Origin: Caulobacteraceae bacterium
GTDB lineage: Bacteria > Pseudomonadota > Alphaproteobacteria > Caulobacterales > Caulobacteraceae
NCBI GenBank assembly: GCA_027487945.1
Contig: JAIYCQ010000004.1
Span: forward strand, 1-64,000
Length of the DNA stretch: 64,000 nucleotides
Reading direction: 5' to 3'
Under the pieces are notes generated by a model that saw nothing but the letters and a program-made list of their open reading frames with translations, did no database searches and had not been told where the DNA came from. Position numbers and translations under genes: made by a program. Each line of letters begins with the position of its first letter. Position 1 is the first letter of the stretch. Positions 30,965 through 40,300 of this stretch are shown piece by piece.

Positions 30965-32266
30965 CTACCGGCTCACCCGCCAGATGATGTTGCCCACGTC
31001 GTCGGCCACGAGCAGCGCGCCCTTGCTGTCGGGGATCACGCCGACCGGCCTTCCGAGCGCCTGGCCCTTGGCGTCGAGGAAGCCGGTGAGGAAGTCCTGG
31101 GCCTTGCCGCTCGGCTTGCCGGCGGTGAAGGGCACGAAGACCACCTTGTAGCCGCTGACCGGCTTGCGGTTCCAGGAGCCGTGCTGGCCGACGAAGGCCC
31201 CGCCGCCGTAGGCCGCGCCCAGCGACCCGCCGACCGGATAGAAGGTCAGGCCCAGCGAGGCGGTGTGGGCGCCCAGGGCGTAGTCGGGAACGATCGCCTT
31301 CGCCACCAGGTCAGGGTTCTGCGGCTGCATGCGAACGTCGACGTTCTGACCGAAGTAGCTGTAGGGCCAGCCGTAGAAGCCGCCGTCCTTCACGCTGGTC
31401 ATGTAGTCGGGGACCAGGTCGTGGCCGAGCATGTCGCGCTCGTTGACGGCGGTCCACAGGGCGCCGGTCACCGGCTCCCAGTCCATGCCGACCGGGTTGC
31501 GCAGGCCGCCGGCGAACTGCCGCATCGCGCCTGTGGCGAGGTCGAGTTCCAGGATGCCGGCCCGGTTCTTCTCCTTCTCGATGCCGCCCTCGGCCAGGTT
31601 CGAGTGCGAGCCGACGGAGATGTAGAGCTTGCTTCCGTCCGGGCTGGCCAGCAGGCCCTTGGTCCAGTGGCCGTTGGGCGCCTCAGCCGGCAGGTCGGCG
31701 ACCTTCTCGCCGGGGCCGGTGGGCGCCGGACCGCCCGGGACATAGCGCCAGCGCCGCACCGCGTCGGTGTTGGCCACGTAAAGCCACTCCCCGACCAGGG
31801 CCATGCCGAACGGCGAGTTGAGGCCGGTCAGCAGCGGAGTCTTCACCTCGGCCAGGCCGTCGCCGTCGGCGTCGCGCAGCAGGGTGATGCGGTTGGCGCT
31901 CGGCACCCCGGCGCCGGCCCGCTTCATCATCATCTTCGCCACCCAGGCGGTCAGACCCTTTTCCTCGCGCGCGGGGCTGTTGCTCTCGGCCACCAGCACG
32001 TCGCCATTGGGCAGCCGGTAGAGCCAGCGCGGGTGGTCCAGGCCCTCGGCGAAGCGGGTCACCGTCATGCCGGCCGGCGCCGTCGGCTTGCCGCCGGCCG
32101 GCCAGCCGACGGCCTTGGCCGGATTGATCATCGGGATCGGTCCGTTGGGGTCGGGGGCGGTCAGGGTGGGCGAGGCGCCGTAGGTCGCTTCGCTGGGCAG
32201 TTCAGCGGCCCCGTTGCAGGCGGCGAGCGACAGCGCGGCGAGCGCGGCGGCGGAGGGACGAAGCAT
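30965..32266 (-). CDS. PQQ/sorbosone dehydrogenase-like lipoprotein
   Basis: 433 residues from ATG 32266, which gives a lipoprotein signal (MLRPSAAALAALSLAAC). The six-bladed propeller family is seen in VTRFAEGLDHPRWLYRLPNGDVLVAES (landmark), PFGMALVGEWLYVANTD, LYISVGSHSNLAEGG, GLRNPVGMDWEP, GSWNRKPVSGYKVVFVPF and GRPVGVIPDSKGALLVADD. It fits soluble PQQ-dependent glucose/sorbosone dehydrogenases. Whether PQQ is made by this organism is not visible here. Confidence 0.9.
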   Translation of the reverse strand: MLRPSAAALAALSLAACNGAAELPSEATYGASPTLTAPDPNGPIPMINPAKAVGWPAGGKPTAPAGMTVTRFAEGLDHPRWLYRLPNGDVLVAESNSPAREEKGLTAWVAKMMMKRAGAGVPSANRITLLRDADGDGLAEVKTPLLTGLNSPFGMALVGEWLYVANTDAVRRWRYVPGGPAPTGPGEKVADLPAEAPNGHWTKGLLASPDGSKLYISVGSHSNLAEGGIEKEKNRAGILELDLATGAMRQFAGGLRNPVGMDWEPVTGALWTAVNERDMLGHDLVPDYMTSVKDGGFYGWPYSYFGQNVDVRMQPQNPDLVAKAIVPDYALGAHTASLGLTFYPVGGSLGAAYGGGAFVGQHGSWNRKPVSGYKVVFVPFTAGKPSGKAQDFLTGFLDAKGQALGRPVGVIPDSKGALLVADDVGNIIWRVSR

Positions 32267-32439
32267 CAGGCGTTTCCTTGTTGTCGCGAGAGCATGGCGC
32301 CGATCTGAGCGGCGTTCAAATGACAACGCACGGGTGCGGCGAAAGGTTAAATCCCGGCCATGAACCCCGGCCTGCGCTTGCCCTGGGCGGGGGGGCGGAC
32401 GAGATAGTGCCGCCAAACCGTCCGAATCCGGAGACTGAC

Positions 32440-34035
32440 GTGATCCTGTTCCGCTCCAGCGCCGCCGGCCTCGCCGTGCTGGCCGCCTTCTCGACCGCCG
32501 CGGCGCCGGCCTTCGCCGCGCCCGCCGCGACGCCCGCCGTGGTCAAGCCGTCGCCGGCCCGGGTCGCGGCCACGCCGCGCCGCGCGGTCAGCTTCGCGGC
32601 CACCGCCCCCGCGCCCGGCGGGCTGCTGGTCATCCCGGCCTCGAGCCCCGATCAGGCCGCCGCCCGGGCCGCCGGTCTGCCGGCCGAGCAGCGCGCCGCC
32701 ATCGCCCGCGCCGCCACCGCCGCCGGCTTCAGCTATGGCGCCCGCAGGACCCTGGTGCTGCGCGGCGTCGGTGAGTTCGACCAGATCGTCCTGCTCGGGC
32801 TGGGCGAAAAGCCCGCCGCCGCCGACGTCCAGATGGCCGGCGCCGTCATCGGCCGCGCCTTGGCCGGCGAGACCGGAGCGGTGACCGTGCTGGCCCCGGA
32901 CATGGACGCCGCCGCCGCCGCCGAACTGGCCACCGGCTTTGGTCTCGGCGAGTACCGCTCCGACCTCTACAGCACCGACCGGTCGGCGACGACGCCGGCC
33001 CCGCTCACCGTCGTGGTCACCGCCGCCGAGGCGGCGACCGGCCTGTATAGGGGCCGGGGCCTGCCGCTGGTCGAGGCCATGGAGTGGGCCCGCGACCTCT
33101 CCAACGAGCCGGCCAACGTCATCTATCCCGAGAGCTTCGTGGAGCGCACCCGCGCCGCCTTCGCCGGGGTGGCGGGCGTCAGCATCGAGGTGCTGGACGT
33201 GCCGGCCATGAAGAAGCTGGGCATGGGCGCCCTGACCGGCGTCGGCGCCGGCTCGGTCCGGCCGCCGCGGCTTCTGGTCGTGCGCTACAAGGGCGCCGGC
33301 GCCCCGGCCGGCGGGCCGGTGGTGCTGGTCGGCAAGGGCATTACCTTCGACAGCGGCGGGATCTCGATCAAGCCGGGCGCCAACATGGGCAACATGAAGA
33401 TGGACATGTCGGGCGCGGCCAATGTCGTCGCCACGGTGCTGTCGCTGTCGAAGTCGGCCGCCCCGGTCGACGTCGTCGCCGTCGCCGCCCTGGCCGAGAA
33501 CATGCCCGATGGCGGCGCCATCCGCCCCGGCGACGTGTTGACCGCCATGAACGGCAAGACCATTGAGGTGATCAACACCGACGCCGAGGGCCGGCTGGTG
33601 CTGTCCGACGCCCTGGTCTGGTCCGAGCGCATGCTCAAGCCCGCCGTCGTGGTCGACATCGCCACCCTGACCGGCGCGGTCGGCGGGGCGCTGGGCGACG
33701 ACTACGCCGGGCTGTTCAGCCGCCATGACGATCTGGCCGCGCGTCTGACCGCCGCCGGCGCCGCCACCGGCGAGGACCTCTGGCGCCTGCCGCTGCACCC
33801 CAGCTACGCCAAGGACACCAGCTCGACCATCGCCGACATCAAGAACAGCGGCGACGGCCCGGGCGCCGGCACCGGCGCCCATTTCGTCGGCGAGTTCATC
33901 AGCCGCGACATCCCCTGGGCCCACCTCGACATCGCCGGCGTCGCCTATGGCGGCCCGAGCGACTGGAAACCGGCCGGCTCGGCGGGCTTCGGCGTGCGGT
34001 TGCTCGACCGCTTCGTGCGCGACTGGGGGAAGTAG
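32440..34035 (+). CDS. Leucyl aminopeptidase (M17), exported form
   Basis: 531 residues from GTG 32440. Unlike cytosolic PepA it begins with a clear signal peptide (MILFRSSAAGLAVLAAFSTAAA, cleaved near AFAAP; written in two parts by eye). The M17 catalytic domain is complete: VGKGITFDSGGISIKPG with the Lys and Asp, MKMDMSGAANV, and NTDAEGRLVLSDAL. Two metal ions, removal of N-terminal residues from peptides, here likely in the periplasm. Alternative starts upstream would bury the signal. Confidence 0.9.
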   Translation: MILFRSSAAGLAVLAAFSTAAAPAFAAPAATPAVVKPSPARVAATPRRAVSFAATAPAPGGLLVIPASSPDQAAARAAGLPAEQRAAIARAATAAGFSYGARRTLVLRGVGEFDQIVLLGLGEKPAAADVQMAGAVIGRALAGETGAVTVLAPDMDAAAAAELATGFGLGEYRSDLYSTDRSATTPAPLTVVVTAAEAATGLYRGRGLPLVEAMEWARDLSNEPANVIYPESFVERTRAAFAGVAGVSIEVLDVPAMKKLGMGALTGVGAGSVRPPRLLVVRYKGAGAPAGGPVVLVGKGITFDSGGISIKPGANMGNMKMDMSGAANVVATVLSLSKSAAPVDVVAVAALAENMPDGGAIRPGDVLTAMNGKTIEVINTDAEGRLVLSDALVWSERMLKPAVVVDIATLTGAVGGALGDDYAGLFSRHDDLAARLTAAGAATGEDLWRLPLHPSYAKDTSSTIADIKNSGDGPGAGTGAHFVGEFISRDIPWAHLDIAGVAYGGPSDWKPAGSAGFGVRLLDRFVRDWGK

Positions 34036-34135
34036 GGGCCGGCCCCAGGCTGCCGCCACCCGCTTCGGCTACAGGTTCCGCTTTCCCGCACGGCCGCGAG
34101 CGCGCATGATTCACGGCAACGACCGGAGTTCCGTC

Positions 34136-34528
34136 ATGCGCCGCCTGCCCCCCGCCGTCATGCTGGCTGTCGCCGTGGTCGCCGCCCTCGGCATGACCCG
34201 GCATGAGCCGCCGCCCGAGGCCCCGCCCGTCGTCGCCCCGGCGCCGGTTCCCTCGGCCGAGCGCGGCCACGCCCTGGTCCAGCGCGACTGCGGCGGCTGC
34301 CACGCGGTCGAGGCGACCGGCGACAGCGACTTCCGCCCGGCCCCGCCGTTCCGGACCCTGCATGACAAATACCCGCTGGAGTCCCTCGAGGAGGCCCTGG
34401 CCGAGGGCATCCTCTCGGGGCACCCGGCCATGCCCGAGTACGAGTACGCCCCCGGCGAGATCGCCGACATCATCGCCTGGATGAAGTCGCTCGAGGCCCG
34501 GTCGGGGGCGCGCCGACCCGGCGGTTGA
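34136..34528 (+). CDS. Small c-type cytochrome
   Basis: 130 residues. Signal or anchor MRRLPPAVMLAVAVVAALGM, a Pro-rich linker, then a single haem motif CGGCH near residue 57 and a likely axial Met in GHPAMPEYEY. The terminal helix IADIIAWMKSLEA is typical of class I cytochrome c. Periplasmic electron carrier; partner unknown. Confidence 0.9.
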   Translation: MRRLPPAVMLAVAVVAALGMTRHEPPPEAPPVVAPAPVPSAERGHALVQRDCGGCHAVEATGDSDFRPAPPFRTLHDKYPLESLEEALAEGILSGHPAMPEYEYAPGEIADIIAWMKSLEARSGARRPGG

Positions 34529-34621
34529 CGGATCGGCTGTCCTGTGGCCCCCTTTGCTCTGTGCCCGGACCGTGCGGCTCGCCCGCTGGTTCGCAAGAGC
34601 AGAAAAACCCGGGGGGGTGAC

Positions 34622-34972
34622 ATGACGAAGAAGCTTCTTGTAGCGATGCTGGCGGCCGGTCTGCTGGCGGGCGGATCGGTCTCCTCGGCCGCGACGCCGC
34701 CGCCGCCGGAGATCAAGGCCTTCAACGCCCTGTCGCGCGCCTCGGGCGGGGCCGGCGTGATCCGGATCCGCTCCGACGAGGAGGATCCTGAAGAGACGGG
34801 CGCCTGTATTCACACGGTCAGCAGCCTCCAGGTCTGCAATGACATCACCCGCCGCTGGTGCATCACCGGCGGTCTGGCCAAGGCCAACTTCTATCCGGGC
34901 GAGACCTGCGACTCGCTCAAGCGGCAGGGCCTCTACTCCCGCGCCCCGGACCCCTCGACGCCGTCAGGCTGA
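34622..34972 (+). CDS. Small secreted Cys-containing protein
   Basis: 116 residues with a Sec signal (MTKKLLVAMLAAGLLAGGSV, cleaved near SSAAT). The mature part has four cysteines (TGACIHT, QVCNDI, RWCITG, ETCDSL), likely two disulfides. Function unknown. The ribosome binding site is the G7 run directly upstream. Its last 40 bases overlap the convergent gene at 34933-35238. Confidence 0.75.
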   Translation: MTKKLLVAMLAAGLLAGGSVSSAATPPPPEIKAFNALSRASGGAGVIRIRSDEEDPEETGACIHTVSSLQVCNDITRRWCITGGLAKANFYPGETCDSLKRQGLYSRAPDPSTPSG

Positions 34973-35238
34973 GGCCCGGTCGCGTCCGCCTCGCTCCCGG
35001 CGGCGGCGCTCAGCCCGTCCAGCCTCGTCAGTAGCGGCCTGCCCAGCGCCCCGGCCAGGCTGTCGAGCGCATAGACCTGCGCGGCGCTGCCCGCGCGGCA
35101 GCCGTTCAGCCACAGCACGGCGGCGATGATCTCCAGCGCCTGGTCCGTGGCCAGCGCCCGGTCCGCCTCGTCGATCACCGCGCCATAGCGGTCCAGCCGC
35201 TCACGGATCGCCGCCGCCATCGCCTCCCGCCTGTCCAT
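34933..35238 (-). CDS. Small protein of unknown function
   Basis: 101 residues, soluble, mostly helical: MDRREAMAAAIRERLDRYGA, then VIDEADRALATDQALEIIAAVLWLNGC (landmark) and VYALDSLAGALGRPLLTRLDGL. No family recognised. The ATG at 35238 is behind GGGAGGACGG. The C-terminal tail is encoded by the overlap with the convergent gene and is low complexity, so the true functional part may be shorter. Confidence 0.68.
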   Translation of the reverse strand: MDRREAMAAAIRERLDRYGAVIDEADRALATDQALEIIAAVLWLNGCRAGSAAQVYALDSLAGALGRPLLTRLDGLSAAAGSEADATGPQPDGVEGSGARE

Positions 35239-35318
35239 CCCGTCCTCCCGTTTGGAGCGGTGAGGAAAGCGCGCGGCGGCGGCGGAGGGAAGGGGGGGCG
35301 GCGCCGCACGGAACCCCT

Positions 35319-35804
35319 TCACACCCCCATCACCACCGTATTCTTCACCTCCTCCAGCACCGCATAGGTCCGCGTCTCGCGCACGCCCGGCAGGTTCACC
35401 AGGGTCTCGCCGAGGAACGCCCGGTACGCCGCCATGTCCGAGACCCGGGCCTTGATCAGGTAGTCGAACCCTCCCGCCACCATGTGGCACTCCAGGATCT
35501 CCGGGGTCCGCCGCACCGTGGCGGCGAAGCGGTCGAAGGTTTCGCCGGTCGTGCGGTCGAGCTGGATCTCGACGAAGATCATCAGGGCGCGGTCGATCTT
35601 CTCCGGGTCGAGCAGGGCGACGAAGCCGGTGATGAAGCCGCGCTCGCGCAGGCGGCGGAAGCGGTCGTGGCAGGCGGCGGGGGACAGGCCCACGGCGGCG
35701 GCCAGGTCCTGGTTGGTGATCCGGCCGTCGGCCTGCAGCACGCGCAGGAGGCGGCGGTCGGTCTCGTCCAGCGTATGAAGATTATTCGGCGGTGTCGGAC
35801 TCAT
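35319..35804 (-). CDS. putR: Lrp/AsnC family regulator, probable putA regulator
   Basis: 161 residues. The N-terminal HTH is LDETDRRLLRVLQADGRITNQDLAAAVGLSPAACHDRFRRL (landmark), the usual Lrp start; the C-terminal RAM domain begins VALLDPEKIDRALMIFVEIQL and includes CHMVAGGFDYLIKARVSD with the GxxDY effector loop. Divergent from putA with 108 bases between, as in other alphaproteobacteria where an Lrp-type PutR activates putA with proline. The symbol rests on this context. Confidence 0.88.
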   Translation of the reverse strand: MSPTPPNNLHTLDETDRRLLRVLQADGRITNQDLAAAVGLSPAACHDRFRRLRERGFITGFVALLDPEKIDRALMIFVEIQLDRTTGETFDRFAATVRRTPEILECHMVAGGFDYLIKARVSDMAAYRAFLGETLVNLPGVRETRTYAVLEEVKNTVVMGV

Positions 35805-35829
35805 GCGTGGAAAGCTACGGTTGATGCGC

Positions 35830-35880
35830 GAAGATACCAAGCACATTCGCCACATTTGCGGGCATAACCGGCGTATCTTC
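35830..35880. promoter_or_regulatory. Widely spaced inverted repeat between putR and putA
   Basis: GAAGATAC (35830-35837) and GTATCTTC (35873-35880) are perfect inverted arms 43 bases apart centre to centre. Lrp-type regulators wrap DNA around octamers and use such spaced sites, so this is a good candidate for PutR control of both genes. Confidence 0.6.
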
Positions 35881-35912
35881 AGCCCCCTTCGCCAACACGG
35901 TCGCCGCCCGCC

Positions 35913-38900
35913 ATGCGCAAGCCCTCGCCCCTCGTCGCGGCCCGCGCCGCCATCGCGCCGCTCTACCGCGCGCCCGAGCCCGTGCGGCTGGCCGCCCTGA
36001 TCCCGGACGCCCGGCTCGATGCGGCCGAGCGGGCGCGGGTCGAGGCCCAGGCCCGGCGCCTGCTGGCCGACCTGCGCAAGGCCGGGACCGAGGGCTGGGT
36101 CGAGCAGTTCCTGCAGGAATACAGCCTGACCACCGACGAGGGCGTCGCCCTGCTGTCGCTGGCCGAGGCCTATCTGCGGGTCCCCGACCCGCTGACCGCC
36201 GCCGACCTGGTGCGGGACAAGCTGGGCCGGGCCGACTGGAAGGCGCACCAGGGCGCGTCGGACTCGGTGCTGGTCAACTCCGCCACCCTGGGCCTGATCC
36301 TGGCGCGCGGCCTGATGGACGACGAGGCCGGGGCGCTCAAGAAGCTGGTCGGGCGGCTGGGCGAGCCGGCCATCCTCAAGGCCGTGGCCGCCGCCATGCA
36401 GATGATGGGCGAGGCCTTCGTGCTGGGCCGCACCATCGAGGAGGCGCTGAAGCGCGCCGACCGCCGCGGGTCGGCCGCCTTCCGGCACAGCTTCGACATG
36501 CTGGGCGAGGCCGCGAAGACCGCCGCCGACGCCGACCGCTATCTGAAGGCCTATATCGACGCCATCGAGGTGATCGGCCGGTCGGAAGGCGGCAAGGGCG
36601 ATACGCACGCCCGCGACAGCATCTCCGTGAAGCTGTCGGCCATCCACCCGCGCTACGAGACGGCCAAGGACGCCCGCGCCGTGCCCGAGCTGGTCGAGCG
36701 CACCCTGCGCCTGGCCCGGCTCGCGAAGCTGCACGGCATCGGCCTGACCATCGACGCCGAGGAGGCCGAGCGGCTGGAGATGAGCCTCGACATCATCGCC
36801 GCCGTCGCCGCCGACCCGGACCTGACCGGCTGGGACGGCCTCGGCATTGCGGTGCAGGCCTATCAGCGTCGCGCCCCGGCGGTGATCGCCTGGGTCAACG
36901 CCCTGGGCCTGGCCACCGGCCGGCGCATCACCGTGCGGCTGGTCAAGGGCGCCTACTGGGACAGCGAGATCAAGCGCGGCCAGGAACGCGGCCTGGCCGA
37001 CTATCCGGTCTTCACCCGCAAGGCGGCGACCGACGTGTCGTTCCTGGCCTGCGCGAAGGCCATGCTGGCCTCGCCCGGCATCTATCCGGCCTTCGCCACC
37101 CACAACGCCCTGACGGTGGCGACGATCCTGGAGTGGGCCGGGTCGCGCACGGACTTCGAGTTCCAGCGCCTCCACGGCATGGGCGCGGGCCTCTATGAGC
37201 GGCTGATCGCCGAGCAGGGTGTGGCGGCGCGGGTCTATGCCCCGGTCGGCGGCTACCGCGACCTGCTCGCCTATCTCGTGCGCCGCCTGCTCGAGAACGG
37301 GGCCAACACCAGCTTCGTCCACCAGATCGCCGACGACAGCGTCTCCGACGACGAGCTGCTCGCCGACCCCGTCGCCATCGTCGAGGCCGCCGGCCTCCAG
37401 CCGCACAGCAGGATCCCGTCCCCCATGGCCCTCTACGCCCCCGAACGCGTCAACTCCGCCGGCCTCGACCTGACCGACCGCGCCATCCTCGACGGCCTCA
37501 TCGCCGGCATGGCCAAGGTGTGGAGCAAGTCGCACAAGGCCGCGCCGCTGATCGGCGGCAAGGCCGTGACCGGCGCCGGCAAGCCGGTGACCGATCCGGC
37601 CGACACGCGCCGCGTGGTCGGGCAGGTGGTCGAGGCCTCCGTCGCCGACGTCGACCGCGCCATCGCCCTGGCCCACAGGGCCCAGGGCGCCTGGGCCGCC
37701 ACGCCGGTCGTCCAGCGCGCCGCCGTCCTGGACCGTATGGCCGACCTGATGGAGCGCGACCACGTCCAGCTGATGGCGCTGTGCGTGCGCGAGGCCGGCA
37801 AGTCGATCCCCGACGCCCTGGCCGAGGTGCGCGAAGCGGTCGACTTCTGCCGCTACTACGCCGCCCGGGCGCGCGAGACCTTCGTCCCCGTGGCCCTGCC
37901 CGGGCCGACCGGTGAGCGCAACGAGCTGGTCCTGACCGGCCGGGGCGTCGTCGCCGCCATCAGCCCGTGGAACTTCCCGCTGGCCATCTTCCTGGGCCAG
38001 GTGACGGCCGCCCTGGTCGCCGGCAACGCCGTGGTCGCCAAGCCGGCCCCGCAGACGCCGCTGATCGCGGACGCGGCCGCCCGGCTGCTGCTCGAGGCCG
38101 GCCTGCCCGCCGATGTGCTGGCCATGGTTCCCGGCGGCCCGCAGGTCGGCCAGGCCCTGACCGCCGACATCCGCGTCATGGGGGTGGTCTTCACCGGCTC
38201 GACCGGCACGGCGCGGAAGATCGCCCGCACCCTGCTGGAGGACGACCGTCGCCCGCTCGTGCCGCTGATCGCCGAGACCGGCGGCCTGAACGCCATGATC
38301 GTCGACTCCACCGCCCTGCCCGAGCAGGTGGTCAACGACGTGATCGTGTCGGCCTTCCAGAGCGCCGGCCAGCGCTGCTCGGCCCTGCGGCTGCTCTGCC
38401 TGCAGGAGGACATCGCCGGGAAGGTCCTGGAGATGCTGACCGGCGCCATGGCCGAGCTGACCCTCGGCGATCCCGGTGATCCGGCCACCGACATCGGCCC
38501 GGTGATCGACGCCGCCGCGCAGTCCGGCCTGAACGCTCACATCGAGGCGCATCGCGCGAAGGTCCTGCACCAGCTGCCGCTGCCGGCCGCCTGCGCGAAC
38601 GGGACCTTCGTCGCCCCTACCATCATCCGTCTGGACCGGGTCGAGGATCTGACCCGCGAGGTGTTCGGCCCGGTGCTGCATGTCGCGACCTGGAAGGCCG
38701 GAGAGCTGGACTCGCTGGTCGACCGGATCAACGCCTCCGGCTACGGCCTGACCATGGGGCTGCACAGCCGCATCGGCGAGGCCGCCGACATCGTCCGCAG
38801 CAAGGCGAAGGTGGGCAACCTCTACGTCAACCGCTCGATGATCGGCGCCGTGGTCGGGGTGCAGCCGTTCGGCGGCGAAGGCCTCAGCGGCACGGGCCCT

Positions 38901-39008
38901 AAGGCCGGCGGCCCGCACTACCTGGCGCGGTTCGCCGTCGAGCGGACCCTGTCGGTCGACACCACCAGCGCCGGCGGCAACGCCTCCCTGCTGAGCCTGG
39001 AGGACTAG
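35913..39008 (+). CDS. putA: Bifunctional proline dehydrogenase / glutamate semialdehyde dehydrogenase
   Basis: 1031 residues. The proline dehydrogenase barrel (FAD) runs to about residue 470 with [30 protein letters not shown] and [14 protein letters not shown]. The aldehyde dehydrogenase domain (NAD) follows with [34 protein letters not shown] (Glu) and [12 protein letters not shown] (catalytic Cys). There is no N-terminal ribbon-helix-helix domain, so it cannot repress itself as in E. coli, consistent with the divergent Lrp-type regulator. It converts proline to glutamate with substrate channelling. Confidence 0.97.
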   Translation: MRKPSPLVAARAAIAPLYRAPEPVRLAALIPDARLDAAERARVEAQARRLLADLRKAGTEGWVEQFLQEYSLTTDEGVALLSLAEAYLRVPDPLTAADLVRDKLGRADWKAHQGASDSVLVNSATLGLILARGLMDDEAGALKKLVGRLGEPAILKAVAAAMQMMGEAFVLGRTIEEALKRADRRGSAAFRHSFDMLGEAAKTAADADRYLKAYIDAIEVIGRSEGGKGDTHARDSISVKLSAIHPRYETAKDARAVPELVERTLRLARLAKLHGIGLTIDAEEAERLEMSLDIIAAVAADPDLTGWDGLGIAVQAYQRRAPAVIAWVNALGLATGRRITVRLVKGAYWDSEIKRGQERGLADYPVFTRKAATDVSFLACAKAMLASPGIYPAFATHNALTVATILEWAGSRTDFEFQRLHGMGAGLYERLIAEQGVAARVYAPVGGYRDLLAYLVRRLLENGANTSFVHQIADDSVSDDELLADPVAIVEAAGLQPHSRIPSPMALYAPERVNSAGLDLTDRAILDGLIAGMAKVWSKSHKAAPLIGGKAVTGAGKPVTDPADTRRVVGQVVEASVADVDRAIALAHRAQGAWAATPVVQRAAVLDRMADLMERDHVQLMALCVREAGKSIPDALAEVREAVDFCRYYAARARETFVPVALPGPTGERNELVLTGRGVVAAISPWNFPLAIFLGQVTAALVAGNAVVAKPAPQTPLIADAAARLLLEAGLPADVLAMVPGGPQVGQALTADIRVMGVVFTGSTGTARKIARTLLEDDRRPLVPLIAETGGLNAMIVDSTALPEQVVNDVIVSAFQSAGQRCSALRLLCLQEDIAGKVLEMLTGAMAELTLGDPGDPATDIGPVIDAAAQSGLNAHIEAHRAKVLHQLPLPAACANGTFVAPTIIRLDRVEDLTREVFGPVLHVATWKAGELDSLVDRINASGYGLTMGLHSRIGEAADIVRSKAKVGNLYVNRSMIGAVVGVQPFGGEGLSGTGPKAGGPHYLARFAVERTLSVDTTSAGGNASLLSLED

Positions 39009-40042
39009 GGGGCAAACACCCGCACCGCCTTCGGCGCCACCCGCACGGCGCGGCCGGGGGCGGCGAGGGCGGGGACTTCCGCCGGCGACAGCAGCAGCTC
39101 GATCGTCTGGCCCAGCGCCTCGAGATCGATGCGCACCGCCGGGCCGCGCTGGACCAGGCCGGTGACCACGGCGGTGAAGCCTTCGCCGTCCGGACCGTTC
39201 AGGGCGGCCTGATCCTGGCGGAAGAAGGCCTGGACCGCGCCCTGCGGCGCACCGGCGGGCGCGTGCCCGGACCAGTCTCCGAGCGTCAGCCGGCCGGCCT
39301 CGACCTGTCCGGGCAGCCGTACCGCGCCGCCCAGGAAGTCGAACACGAAGGCGTCCGCCGGGTCGTCATAGACCGCCTGCGGCGCGCCGACCTGGACGAG
39401 GGCGCCGTCCTTGAGAATGGCCACCCGGTCGGCGAGGTCCAGCGCCTCCTCCTGGTCATGGGTGACGAAGATGGTTGTGACGCCGGTCTCGTCGTGGACC
39501 TTGCGCAGCCAACGGCGCAGTTCGCGGCGCACCTTTGCGTCCAGCGCGCCGAACGGCTCGTCCAGCAGCAGCATGCGCGGCTCGATGGCCAGGGCGCGGG
39601 CCAGGGCGACGCGCTGGCGCTGGCCGCCGGACAGCTGGGCCGGGTAGCGGTCCTCCAGGCCCTCCAGCTGCACCAGCCGCAGCAGATCGGCGACCCGGGC
39701 GGCGACCTGCGCCTTCGACGGCCGGGTGGCGCGCGGTCGCACGCTGAGGCCGAAGGCGATGTTCTTCGCCACCGTCATATGGCGGAACAGGGCGTAGTGC
39801 TGGAAGACCATGCCGATGCGCCGCTCGCGGGCCGACAGGGCCAGCAGGTCCTCGCCGTTGAAGCTGATGGCGCCGGCGTCGGGGGTCTCCAGTCCGGCCA
39901 GGATGCGCAGCAGGGTGGTCTTGCCTGAGCCGGACGGCCCGAGCAGCGCCAGGAACTCGCCCTCCCGGGCCTGCAGCGACACGCCGCCGAGGGCCGGAAA
40001 GCGGCCGAAAGCCTTGGCGACGGAGTCTACGATCAGCGTCAT
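39005..40042 (-). CDS. cysA: Sulfate/thiosulfate ABC transporter ATPase
   Basis: 345 residues. Walker [13 protein letters not shown]-loop FQHYALF, signature [15 protein letters not shown], Walker [13 protein letters not shown], switch His in FVTHDQEEA. The C-terminal TOBE-like domain from [15 protein letters not shown] fits CysA. No sulfate-binding protein or intact permease is in the window; the preceding sequence is only a cysW remnant whose stop overlaps this ATG. Its stop overlaps the putA stop by the four bases CTAG. It may serve permeases encoded elsewhere or be losing its function. Confidence 0.88.
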   Translation of the reverse strand: MTLIVDSVAKAFGRFPALGGVSLQAREGEFLALLGPSGSGKTTLLRILAGLETPDAGAISFNGEDLLALSARERRIGMVFQHYALFRHMTVAKNIAFGLSVRPRATRPSKAQVAARVADLLRLVQLEGLEDRYPAQLSGGQRQRVALARALAIEPRMLLLDEPFGALDAKVRRELRRWLRKVHDETGVTTIFVTHDQEEALDLADRVAILKDGALVQVGAPQAVYDDPADAFVFDFLGGAVRLPGQVEAGRLTLGDWSGHAPAGAPQGAVQAFFRQDQAALNGPDGEGFTAVVTGLVQRGPAVRIDLEALGQTIELLLSPAEVPALAAPGRAVRVAPKAVRVFAP

Positions 40043-40245
40043 GAACCAGCCCGAAGATCACTGACGGCGCGTTCGCCGGCGAAGCGGCATTCCAGACGGG
40101 ACCTGGCCGCCAGCATCAGCGGGCCGAGACCCGCGAGCAGCGTGGCGACCGCGACCGCGCCGACGAAGTTGCACGCCTTGTAGAGGATATCGACAGGCGG
40201 CGGCAGGGTGACCCGGAAGAAGGCCGACCAGCCTGCCGACGCCTC
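40039..40245 (-). pseudogene. cysW: Remnant of sulfate permease gene with internal deletion
   Basis: In the minus frame ending with TGA at 40041-40039 the reading is DEASAGWSAFFRVTLPPP, then VDILYKACNFVGAVAVATLL. The first part is the ABC permease EAA loop (GASxWxxFxRVTLP) and the second is the CysW C-terminus (TLPLHVEILYNEYNFVAAFA in relatives). The segment between them is missing, apparently joined at the repeated TLP. No start codon precedes. The stop overlaps the cysA start as ATGA, as in an intact cysWA operon. Confidence 0.72.
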
Positions 40246-40300
40246 GTCGGTTGGGCAGGCGGCGCTGTGAGTCCCTGCGCGCGGGGCGGCGCAAGGCCTG

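Noticed and set aside
32347..34059. 570-codon minus-strand frame opposite the aminopeptidase
   Set aside because: Low-complexity shadow of a gene with complete active site.
34548..34617. Possible pairing of TGCTCT/AGAGCA and C5/G7 that could hide the ribosome binding site of the gene at 34622
   Set aside because: Requires a 9-base bulge and short stems; much less convincing than the stem at 15837.
35319..38918. 1199-codon open frame on the minus strand that runs through all of putA into putR
   Set aside because: It is antisense to a certain putA gene; in GC-rich DNA the frame opposite codon position 3 is often open. Only the last 161 codons match Lrp/AsnC, with a good ATG at 35804.
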